A stretch of DNA of 64,000 bases from Annulohypoxylon bovei var. microspora (taxonomy: Eukaryota; Ascomycota; Sordariomycetes; Xylariales; Hypoxylaceae): positions 1 to 64,000 of the forward strand of contig MU405216.1 of assembly GCA_022836615.1 (NCBI GenBank). The letters run 5' to 3'. The position numbers and the translations under genes were made by a program. Of this stretch, positions 43,599 to 54,730 are shown one piece after another. A model generated the notes under the pieces. That model was given only the letters and a program-made list of their open reading frames with translations, did no database searches and was not told the origin of the DNA. The stretch's first letter is position 1. Each line of letters begins with the position of its first letter.

Positions 43599-45330
43599 AC
43601 AAAGTTGATACATACTTACATAGGCAGGTACTTTGAGGTAAAGAAATAGGTAAATTACCAAATTGCTATTATATCGCCAGGTTCTCCAGGGTTATCTGTC
43701 AGATCCATTTGCTTACCTGCGAATAAGCGCCTTAATTTTCCAATTAATTTTCTTGATCACATTTCATTAATGATCTACCTAGATAGGTAACTAGTAGGTA
43801 TGCCGGTAATCTGTCACTACATATTAGAAACATATGGGTAAGACTGTATGTTGTATTGAAGAGAAAAGGGCTCCGTAGGAGCTTTCTACACTGAAGATCT
43901 TAAATACACTAATCGCACCTTCCAATTTTGTACCTTCCACTAGGTACGCATGGACACGGACCACACCGCATGGATCTAAAGTTATAAGTGGGGGCGATTT
44001 ATTGTAACATCGATGATCTTAGGTTCCAAGATTAAAATGCTTATACCAACATCTTTGAACCAAGATCCTACCAAGATCCCATACCCATGCCTCAATACTT
44101 GCATACCTAAATAAACAAGTGCACATTACTAGGTAGGTAATATCGTGAGATAGGTACTTATAATTACATGGGAGATACATAAGGTGGTTCGGGACCGACT
44201 ATTTTGGCTTCTTCTTTAGAGACATGTGTAAAGCTTCAAAACGCTTATTGTGTAATATATTTATCTTAGAAATGATGGCAGGTAATATGGGTAGCACAGC
44301 ATTTGTAAAGGTACCTATTCGAGAATCAGTTGTTACACATTAGAGCATATACCAAGTTAAGTGATTACTTGACTTGTTTGTTATTTGACTTGACTTATTA
44401 TTTGATATTATGAGGGCCCATACACCCCACATATATGCCCATTTTGCTCTTAACTTTGTAGTTTTATGTATCCCCTTCCCAACCACGGATTTCCTAGCCT
44501 TTGTGCCACCTTGACCTGGTTGCTTAACTGGGGAGCGGGAGTTGACTAGTTAGGTAGTCTTGTGAAGGTATCAAGGGGGGGCCGACGACATGGTCGACGA
44601 TTAAGAAGCGGGGGTGGGGTAATTTTCCCCATTTTGTGATTACTAATCAAGTCAAATCTAAAATATCGTCAACTTGCTTTGTATATGCCTTGTTACACGT
44701 AAATGGAGTTATCTGACATGGATAGCCGAGCTATCCAATGATATTCATATATGTACCTATATAGTCACTTCCGACGGACGAAGAATCGAACCGATAGATG
44801 TCACATTTGTGCAAGATGATGTTGGCGTTCGGATGGAAAAATAAAATTATTACCAGGTTTTATTATAAGCATGCTCCAACATCAAAAAGCAAAAATAAGG
44901 CTCTGTAGTCAAATGACAGTAGACCGGCGAAAATGCTGCCAATAAGGGGTCCAATAAGCGCTAGGTACACATATGCATGCATGCATGCTGCATGAGATGC
45001 ATGTTGGTTCATAAAATACATCAATACCCTTGAAAGGTACCTACTCCAGCTCTCAAGTGCTAGGTACTTTCCTTGTCTAATTGCGACAACTTGAAAGCCT
45101 TCAAGTGATATACGCCTCCATCCTTTTACAGCTTGTTGTGTAACCCTAGACCTGCCCATGGAATTACGAAATGCCGTCCAAATCCGCAGGGCTACGGATC
45201 TCGTAGTCTAGGAGGTATTCCCAGGCAAATTTATGCCTTCGGCTTCTACCTCAGCTCTCCCGACACCTCCATGTAGTACGGCACCTAGGGCTAGCATTAT
45301 CATCATCACAGCATCACCAACGTGGGCAGC
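43599..45330. other. Long intergenic region, no supported gene
   Basis: 1.7 kb without coding signal. It contains TTGACTTG-type repeats (44360-44400), a GCAT tract at 44984-45000 and TAGGTA tracts. A 98-codon minus-strand open frame at 44863-45159 has no family resemblance. Confidence 0.5.
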
Positions 45331-47243
45331 ATGGACTCTAGCAGCCCTCCCGCTGCGGTACCCGTTACGGGCACAGCAGAAACCAAGGACCAACAGCCGT
45401 CTCCTGGTAAAGATGTTGCGAAAACTGACATCAGTGAAGACATAGACCCTGCCAACGAGGTACAGGGAGTGCGTCTGCTCCTGATTCACACGTCCATCTG
45501 CCTCTGCACGTTTCTGATCGGACTGGTAAGTGTCGATGTTGACTGGGAGAAATCTTCGCTGAAAGTTTTAGGACTATAATCTCATTGCCACAGCCGTTCC
45601 TGTCATCACAAGCGAGTTCAACTCAACCCGCGACATCGGCTGGTATAGCGCTGCCTTCATGGTAGCCATGTGCGCCAGCCAACCGCTTGCCGGCAAGATG
45701 TATACCTTATTCCCGAAGAAGCTTTCCTATATGGTTTACCTATTCGTGTTTGAGCTAGGCAGCCTTGTTTGCGCTTTATCGCCGTCTTCGCGCGCTCTAA
45801 TTGCCGGTCGTGTTGTCACTGGATTTGGGGCTTCGGGGCTCTTCGCTGGTGGTTTTACGATCATTACCACGATTATCCCGCTGCATAAACGCGCCGTGTG
45901 GACCGGCACCATGGGGTCGACATTCTCTATCGCGAGTATTGTAGGGCCTGTCATAGCTGGCGCTCTGACTCAAAATGTTACTTGGAGATGGTGTTTCTAT
46001 ATTAACGTATGTCAGATATGATCATAACACATTCTCCACAATAGGGGGTAAGAGCTGATTAGAATGGTAGTTGCCGATCGGTGGTGTCGCTGCCGTCGTA
46101 TTTTTCTTCTTCGTCCATATTAAGCGCGCCGAAAGTGAAGATAGGACCATGTGGGAAAAGGTGCAAAGCCTAGATATTCTTGGTTTCGCCTTTTTCGCAG
46201 GGTCTGTTTCTATGCTTCTGCTGGCACTTCAGTGGGGCGGCGTCCAGTATGCGTGGTCGTCGTCGATCATTATCGGCCTGTTTGTGGGCTTCGGCGTAGT
46301 CATGATTCTTTTCGTGGTTTGGACCTGCTGGAAAGGAGAGGGCGCTCTAATTTCCCCGCCACTATTCACCATAAATCGAAACCCGGCATTACTATGTGCT
46401 GCCTCCTTTTTCATCAATGGCCCATTCCAGATCATCATTTACTACCTTCCGGTTTGGTTTCAAGGAGTATTAGGGTCCTCTCCAATTAGCAGTGGTATCA
46501 ACTTTTTTCCTACAGTGATTTCCGATGTGCTTGCAGCTTTCATAGGCTCGGCGATGGTCATGCAGATAGGCTGGTGGAACCCGTTCCTGCTTTTTGCCGC
46601 AGCTATGGTCTGCATTGGTGGTGGGTTACTTACAACTATCTACCCCGATATCTCCGGAGCTCATTGGGTAGGATACCAGATCTTCGGAGGTATCGGCTAC
46701 TCATTAATATCCAACCTAGTAGGTCACCTATGTGTTCGTGTCGATCTTTTACTGATATTTAGTCTCCCAGTCTCACATTGCGATGCAGTCTTCATTGCCG
46801 CAAGATCTTGTCCCGCTCGGTTCCTCCACACTTTTATCCGTTATTTCAACTAGCTGTGCCATTTTTATGGCTATCGGTCAGACGCTGTTTCAGAAGCGGC
46901 TTCAAGTGAATCTTGGGGCCATTGTATCGAATGATATAGCGGAAGAGATCATTAACTCTGGGGTGACTAGCGTGCGATCACTCGTTAGTGCTTCCGAATT
47001 GCCGGCAGTGATTCAGCAATATAGCTTGTCTGTCACGCAAGTTTTCGTAAGCATTCTTTCCCAATAACTTCGTGTCCAGACATGCAGGTTAACTTCAGAC
47101 AGTATATCCCAGCAGTGACACCAGTTCTTACCTTCTTAATTCTTCTTGGTTGTAAATGGATCTCAACAAAGAGCAAGCAAACTCCGACTACTACAACAGG
47201 TAGCAATGAAAAGATGGACGCTGATCAAGGTTCTGTGCTTTGA
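45331..47243 (+). CDS. MFS drug/metabolite efflux transporter (DHA2-like)
   Basis: Five exons: 45331-45525, 45572-46006, 46071-46718, 46771-47046 and 47088-47243. They give 569 aa, all junctions phase 0. A hydrophilic N-terminus (PSPGKDVAKTDISEDIDP) is followed by TM1 and DYNLIATAVPVITSEFNS, the signature after the first helix of 14-TM fungal MFS pumps. GRVVTGFGASGLFAGGFTI and SIVGPVIAGAL are the conserved antiporter motif regions, and NLPIGG closes the first half. The family exports toxins and secondary metabolites (for example AflT, trichothecene pumps) by proton antiport at the plasma membrane. Placement between P450-B and the diterpene synthase suggests export of the cluster product. Confidence 0.92.
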
Positions 47244-47687
47244 GGTAGGACATTAAGAATAGGACTATCTGTACTGATGGACAAGACATGGAAGGGATGC
47301 ACTTGAATACTTGTATGAATACTTCTGGGCGGGTTATATCAGCGATATCACACTAAGTGTGTTGTAGATTATGTGGACTTTATTTAATAAAGCAATGTTA
47401 GACTTCAATGTTGGTAACTGTCGGAAGTGGGATCACGTGGGATCACGTGGCTGGCTTACGTGGCTGGATCCTAGGGAAAGATTCTTAGCTTACCACCTAA
47501 GAAATAATAACAATGAATTTACCACTTTTTCTTACGGAAGGTTATTTACTTATAACCAGCATAACTTGTTTATTTAATAGTAATTTCGCGGTTAAGGGTA
47601 AAATGAATTGTGTTTAAAGTATCGAAGTTTAAATATTTAAATGTAATTTAATTAATTAATTTAATTAATGTTATATAATTAAATAAA
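47244..47687. other. Spacer grading into AT-rich block
   Basis: GGGATCACGT is duplicated in tandem at 47429-47450, giving two CACGTG palindromes (E-box-like). From about 47580 the sequence becomes very AT-rich although it lies outside the LTR element. This looks like RIP-type mutation spreading into flanking DNA. Confidence 0.55.
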
Positions 47688-47891
47688 TGTTATACGAAAA
47701 TAAAAATAAATTATTAAATATATAATTTATAATTAATAATGAAAAAGTTAATTAATTAAATTATTATTATTATAATTAAAAAAGGTAATATTTTACGATT
47801 ACATGGTTATAATTAAAAGCTTAATTTTTTATGGATAAATTAACCCGATAATTATTATAATTTTTTTATTTTAATTATTTAATATTTAATA
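47688..47891. repeat. 5' LTR, heavily RIP-mutated
   Basis: 204 bases, starting TGTTATACG. It pairs base for base with 52849-53052; wherever the right copy has C or G the left copy usually has T or A. Confidence 0.92.
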
Positions 47892-50800
47892 TATTTTTTT
47901 AAATAAAGCCGGTACGGTAAATTTAAAAATAATATTTAATGTTTATAATTTTTAAATTTTATTAATTTCTTTATTATAATTACGATCTTTTTAAGCTTTT
48001 AATTAAATTAATATATTTATTAACTTTAATTACGATTTAAATTTATTTAATAAAATATTTATTAAGGTTTTAATAAATTTATTTATTATTATATTTTTTA
48101 TTAATACGTATTTAATTTTAATCGTGTTTTTTAAAACTTTTTAACGTAATTAATGGTTATATATATCCACGTAACGAAGCTAAGTTATTAATTTTTCGAT
48201 ATTTTTATTAATTAATTTAATTATTTATTTATTATCGCATTAAATATATATAATTAAATCGTTAAATATTACATTTAACTTTTAAATTAACCGTAATATA
48301 AATATAAATTCTTTAATTATTTAATTTAAAATTAATAATTTAACTTTAATTATTAACGTTATAACCGTTTTTTATTTATTAATTTTTTAATTAATTAAAT
48401 TTTTAAATAATTTTATAATATATGTTTATAAGCTTTTTCGATTAAAGGTATTATTAATAAATAAAAAATCGTTAATTATTTTAAAAATATCGGTTTTATC
48501 GAATTATAAAGTAAGGTTTTTCGTGTATAAAAAATATAATAATATTCGATTAATAATTTTATAATAATTAAAGTTAAAATTATAATTAAAACAAGTTAAT
48601 TAAAAGTAAATAAAAATAATATTAAATTAAATAATTATTATTATATATAAAAATAATTCGATTTTTTATTAATATTAATGAATTAACTTTTTAAAAGTTA
48701 TTTTATTAAAAAGGGTTAACTTTTTTTTAATTATTAAGTTATATTTTTATATGCGAGTTTTTTTATTAATTAATTTATTAATTTTCTCGATATACGTTAT
48801 TTAATTTAATTAAATTAATTTTTTATTATAATTTTTAATAATTTCGATTTTTAAAAATTATTATAAATCGTTTTTTTTTATAAGTTTATATTTAATTTTT
48901 AACCTTTAAATAAAGCTTTTAATCGCATTTTCGTTATTTTTTTTATAAATTAATACGATATTATTAATGTAAAAAAATAATAATATCCCGTTTTTTTTAA
49001 ACATATAAAACTTATAAAACATTGGTTCGAACTTTAACTTTTTTAAAAATGTGGTTAAGTTTCGTTATTAAAATAAAAGTAATATTCGGAACTTAAATAA
49101 AGTTTATAAAAGCTTTAAAATAACCTTTAATTTACGATATTTTAAAAATATACGTATAAAAACATTATAATTTAATTTAACGTTTATAAACGTGTTAATT
49201 ATATTATATTAAATTAATTTAAAATTAAAGCGGGCCGCCACGGTTATTAAGGTTCGAAAAAACCTTTTAATTAAAATAATTATATAAATGTTTTTTCCGT
49301 TTTTAAGTTTTTAATCGTTACGGATTATTAATCGAATTTTACATTTTAAGTATTTATTTTATTTATTAATTTTATATTTATAAATTTATATAAAATTTAA
49401 AATTTATTTATTTTTATATTTAAAATTATTTGTTAAGATTTTTTTTTAAATATACATTTCGCGATAAATTTATAAGTAATTAATTTTAATTTTTTTAAAT
49501 AATTTTTTTATATGGTGATTTATTAATTAATAATAATTATTAAAGGCATTTAAAAGTAAGTTTTAATATATAAACTTTAATTTTTTTATTAATTAAAGTA
49601 ATTAAGCTTAATTAATAATTTTTCCATTAATTCGACTTATTTTATTATTTAATTTACCGGTAAAAAACGAAGTTATTTATAGTTTTTAAAGCTTTGGTAC
49701 GGATTTATTTTTTCTTAATTTAAAATTTAAAAAATTAATCGCGGCGATTAAAAAAAACATTAACGAAAAAAACTTAAATGTTAATAATAAATTATATTTT
49801 ACATTAATATATTAAAATTAATTAAGTTTTAATTAAATGTTTAAATTTATATTAATTTTTATTTTATTTATTTTATTTTATGGCATTTATTTTTTTATTA
49901 ACTCGTTAATTATTTCGTTTTTAATTTAAATTAATTCAAAGATATTTATAAGTTTAAAAGTTTTTTTAAGTTTAAGGATTTATTTTTAAAAGGATTTTAT
50001 TTATATTTCGTAATTAACGTTTATTACTTTTAATAAATCGTTTTTAAGATTTTTAAAAAACTTATTAAATATAATATTTTCGTTAAAAATAACATCCTTT
50101 ATTAATAAAACTTAATTAATTAATAAATTTTAAATTTTATAATTATTTATAAAATCGTATTTAATTAAATACTTTACTTAAACTTTTAAGTTTAATTAAT
50201 AAAGTTAATTATTTTTTTTTTAAGTTTTTATCGTTATAATAAAAACTTTATAACCGTATATTTTTAAGTAAACTTATTATAATTTTTTTTTTTAAATTAA
50301 TTAACCATTTTTATTAATTACGTATATATGTTATTTTTTATAAAAAGTTTATTAATTATAAATATATTTAAAAATACGGTTATATAAATATATAATTATT
50401 TTAAAAATTTCCATTTATAAATAAATAAAAAGTTTAACTTTTATTTTTATTATTAACGCTTTTATTTTAATTATACCCTTTAAACGTTTAATGTTTCCAT
50501 TTTAAGTTTACGTATAAAAAGCCGAAGGTTTTAATTTAACGTTATAACTTATTATTTAATTAACCACTTTAAATTAATACATTATAATTTCATTATTACA
50601 TTTTTATATTTAAGGTTAATATAACTTTATATTAACCATTATATTTTATAAATGATTTAAATATTTAATAATCGTATTTATTATACGATTTTTTAAATAA
50701 AAATCGAAAATAAACTTTATTTAATAATTAATTATTAACATTATATTAATAACGTCGTTATTAATATTAATAATATCGTAAAAATTAATAATTAATCGAA

Positions 50801-52848
50801 ACTTTGGACTTTTTTTTAATCGGCGTTTTTTTCGTTTAATTTACCGTTTTATTTTATTTATATTATATATATTATATTTAATAATAATAAATCCCTTTAT
50901 TTTAACCTTTATTAAATTATTAATAAAATGTTTAAAAACTTATGGCTTAAAGTGTTTTAATTTATAATGTTATTAAAAAATTATTCCCATTTTAATAAAT
51001 CGAATAATTTAATTATAAAATTATTTACCTTTGGTATAAAAGACCGCTTTATTAACGTTATAAAGAATATTTTTTAATATGAATTAATTGTACCGGTTAA
51101 TTAATTAATTAATAATTAATTTATTAATTTTACGTAAATAAATGGCTTTTATATAATTATTTTATTAATAATTTAAATAATAAAACACTTGGAAAAATAT
51201 TAAATTTATAATAAAACTTTTATAATAAATTACTTTAAATAACTTTATTACTTAAAATCTTTAAGGAATTTATATTAAGATATTAACGTTTTTATATTTT
51301 AATATAAAAATTTAATAACTTTTAATAAATAAAAAATCCCTTTTAAAGGTTATTTTAAAGCTTATAAATTAAAATAATTAATTAAAAACGTGGATAATAA
51401 TTTTAAAGTTTAATATAATTAAGTTTTTTAATAAATAAAAATTTATTATAAAAGTTATATTAAGGATTAATATTAAAAATATTAATGGGTAATTTTTTAT
51501 TTACCGGTTTAATTAATTAATTATTTTATTAAAGTAAAATAATTTATTAAAAATTTTAATAATTTTAATTTTAATAATTAACTTAAAATCCTTTAAACGT
51601 ATTAAAACGATTTATTTTTTACGATAATGTTTATATTAATTAAAAGGCTTTTTATTAAAAAATATATAATAATAATTTTTTAAATCGTGGTAATCGAAAT
51701 AAATAATATAACATTTTAATATAATATTAATTAATTTAAGTCGTTTATATTTAACCGGCATTTTTTTAATAAATATTTTACGTAATTTAATAAGTGGTTT
51801 ATTAAATTTATTAACCGCATCGTTAATATTATTATTAACGTTAACTTTTTAATTAATAAATATAAAGTTAAACGTTTTTTTATTAATTTATGGTTTCGAT
51901 TTTAAAAGTTTTTTTTTATATTCGATATATTTTCGTAAATCGTTTACCACGGATTTATAATTAAAGTTTTTAAATTAAATTTTTTTTTAATTAATTATAC
52001 GATACGTATCGATTTAATTAAAGATTATGTTTTATAAAATATCGTTTAATTTTTTAAATTAATTTTTAAGTTATTAAATTATTAAAAGTTATTTAATAAT
52101 AATTTAAATTATTATAATTTTTTATTATTATATTTAAATAAATTAATTTTTAAGTAATTTATTTAAAAGCTTTATTATTATTTTATAAGTTAATTTAACT
52201 TTATTTTTAAGTTTATCGCCGGTTATATTTATATATAATTATAAATTTTTATATTAAATGTTTAAATTATTTTTAATTAAATAAACGGATAAAATATATT
52301 TTTTAACAACGGTTTTTTAAATTTATTTTTTAACTTTTAAAATTTAATTAATTTATTAATTAAACTTTTATATTTTTTTTTTATATAATAATAAATTTAA
52401 TTAATAATTAAATTTATTAATAATTATTATTTTAAAAACGGTTAAAAATTAATTATAAAAATTTATAATATTTAAATTTAATTTATTAACGATAATTAAT
52501 TAATTACGAATACCGTTAATTAATGTATTAAAACGTATAACCCGTTTAAAATAATTCGTAACGATAAATTTAATAAATTTAATTTTTTAAATTAAATTAT
52601 TAAAATTAATATTAAATTATAATTAATTAATTATAATTAACGATTTAAATGTTTTAAATTAAAATTTTTAATTTTTAAAATCGTTAAAAAACATTTTTTT
52701 TTAAATAATAATATTATCGTTATAATAAAAGCTTTTTTTAAATAAAAAAATAATTAAAATTATATAAATTATATAATTTTCGTAATATTTTCGTGTAATT
52801 TTAATAATTAAATATAATTTAAATTTTATAACGTATAAAACTTTTAAT

Positions 52849-53052
52849 TATTATATAAAAGTGGGAATAAATTATTAAATACGTAATTTATAATTAATAA
52901 TGAAAAGGTTAATTAATTGAATTATTATTATTATGGTTAAAAAAGGCAATATTTCACGATTACGTGGTTATAACTAAGGGCCTGATCTTTTACGGATGAA
53001 CCGGCCCGATGATCGCCACAATCTCCCCACCTTAGTCATCTGATATTTGACA
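52849..53052. repeat. 3' LTR, only partly mutated
   Basis: 204 bases. The first ~110 bases are AT-rich like the body of the element, whereas the last ~75 (from about 52978, CTGATCTTTTACGGATGAAC onward) keep an apparently ancestral, GC-balanced sequence. It ends TTTGACA. Confidence 0.92.
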
Positions 53053-53110
53053 GTAGGTACTAATAACCACAACCATGGCTTATCACGATATCTAAGAGAA
53101 TGTAAAGTAT

Positions 53111-54006
53111 TTACTGTTTTGCTGTAGTATCCTCGCCGGCGGCGATCTTAGCTTCATACTCTGTAAAAGTTTCGATGCCTTTTGGAACTCCATTCCACTG
53201 AAGACCCTGCTCATCCATCAGACGGGCGCGATGCTCCATAGACCGTTTCCACGAGGGGAGCTCGATCATACGTTCGTGCCAGACGCGGACGTGTGGGGTA
53301 CCCTCCCATACCTCATCCCACGACTGCAGAAGCGTCTCGCTGAGACGGAAGTTCCAGGGGACCCAGGCCAGGTCGGCGAACGTCATCTTGTCGCCGATAA
53401 GCCACTGGGCATTCGCGGGCTTAGCGGCTAGCACGCCCTCGATAACTCCAAGGACGCGCTTGATCTCGTTGGCGTAACGCTCAACGGCCGACGGGATCTT
53501 CTCCGGGTGTAGGTGTTGGAACCAACCGCACTGGCCCCAGTAGGGACCCTGGCCGCTCATCTGGAAGTGAAGCCACTGATTGCATAGGTGTCTCTCGTTG
53601 AGGGTCTCGTACGACAGACGATGGCCTGGGTCATACCGCTCGATGAGGTACTGGTAAATAGCCCCCGACTCCCATAATGTCAGGTTGGTATTGGGGTCCT
53701 CAATCGCGGGCACGCGTCCATTCGGGTTGATGTCGATGAACGGCTTATTCTTAACATCATCGAAGCGAAAGGACTTAATCTCGTAGTTTAGGCCGAGCTC
53801 CTCAAATAGGAAGACGGCCTTCAAAAGACTTAGCGTGGCCTGTACTCTCGAGGGGACAGAGGGAACATCAGCGATAATTTACCTTCCACGGGTTGGGTCC
53901 AGGCGCTGGAAGTCATGTAGTCAGCGCCACTAGCTCAAAAATACGATGAGATAGAGAGCTTACGAGTAATCCACACGCGAATCGGCTTAGGCGGGTTGGT
54001 TGCCAT
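53111..54006 (-). CDS. Ure2-like glutathione S-transferase
   Basis: I read three exons: 54006-53964, 53905-53883 and 53818-53111, giving 257 aa. The thioredoxin-fold N-domain reads PPGPNPWK then AVFLFEELGLNYE, with NPNGRVPAIEDP and the glutathione gamma-Glu binding LWESGAIYQYL motif. The all-helical C-domain follows, with WLIGDKMTFADLAWVPWNF. This is the Ure2p/nucleophile-type fungal GST class that conjugates or isomerises electrophiles. The acceptor of intron 2 is ambiguous: using GTACAG at 53836 instead of TTGAAG would insert a few residues (ATLSLLK), but the shorter version matches the family. It starts only 59 bases from the retrotransposon end. GSTs are frequent in secondary-metabolite loci, as detoxifying or tailoring enzymes. 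Confidence 0.9.
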
Positions 54007-54730
54007 CTTGTTCTGCAGTGGCTGTCTTGTGTGAGTTGTGGCAAATGTTCAAATCCGAGCTGATAAATTGATCTTGGGCAACATGGAGAGATGCTATCAA
54101 GCAGTTCTAGAGAGTTCTTATTCTCGGAGTTTGCAAGGGAGGCTGCAGCCTAATTCTAGGTCACAATTTAAAAAAATAAAAAAATATTAAAGTGACGAAG
54201 TTGTTGGATGCAAGGAAGTCCTGTCAATATGCAGTTAATATCACTCGTGTTCGTTTGGTGAGGATATGACAAGTGACGAAAATATATATATATATAGTCC
54301 TAATGTACCTATAGGTATTTCTACATGTACTGTACATTGAAAGGTACTCACCCCGGTCCAGGTGGGACAAACACTACTATATCCCTGAACAAAGGTACCG
54401 TACAGCAGCGCCAACCTTTACATACCCTGGACATCTCAATCTACAAATGTGATTACCTACCTACAGATATGTGCAATTGCGGGTAACTACAGACGAGTCT
54501 TTATCCGACGTCAGCAATTAGGAGTATCATGGATTGACCGGTCATGATAGCATCTTTTCGGAAAGGGGGAATACGGGGGGCTTCTTTCGCCGGTATTTGT
54601 GACATTACCTTTGGCTATAAGTGTTTAGGTATTTGGTGTAATATAGGTAGTTAGCATAGGGTAATATTACTACCCCTTTCATATTGTGAATTTCATCGTA
54701 CACTCTAGATGCTGAGCCTCATCAGAAGCC
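54007..54730. other. Divergent promoter region, GST/diterpene synthase
   Basis: The GST gene (minus) and diterpene synthase gene (plus) share this 724-base interval, so it may be a bidirectional promoter. It holds an AT microsatellite (54282-54297) and, at 54351-54366, CACCCCGGTCCAGGTG, a 16-base match to the terminus of the foldback element at 28084-28877. Confidence 0.55.

Larger units (their letters stand above)
47688..53052. mobile_element. RIP-degraded LTR retrotransposon
   Basis: 5365 bases bounded by two 204-bp direct repeats (47688-47891 and 52849-53052) that align without a gap and differ almost only by C/T and G/A transitions. The right LTR keeps the canonical CA end (TTTGACA) and the left keeps the TG start (TGTTATACG). 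The 5-bp target duplication is GTAGG on the right (53053-53057) and ATAAA on the left (47683-47687), identical if G-to-A changes are allowed. The interior is extremely AT-rich with no usable ORF. Surviving C residues are mostly in CpG or GC contexts, the pattern expected from repeat-induced point mutation that targets CpA. The gypsy/copia type cannot be read because gag-pol is destroyed. Confidence 0.93.

Noticed and set aside
44340..44660. Possible inverted repeat around TGATTACTTGACTTG
   Set aside because: Complementarity between the two sides is short and interrupted, and no target duplication could be found.
44863..45159. 98-codon minus-strand open frame
   Set aside because: Overlaps a GCAT microsatellite and has no recognisable domain or exon partners.
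47688..53052. Residual protein-coding genes inside the AT-rich block
   Set aside because: No open frame of meaningful length survives; short frames are Asn/Lys/Ile/Leu artefacts of AT composition.
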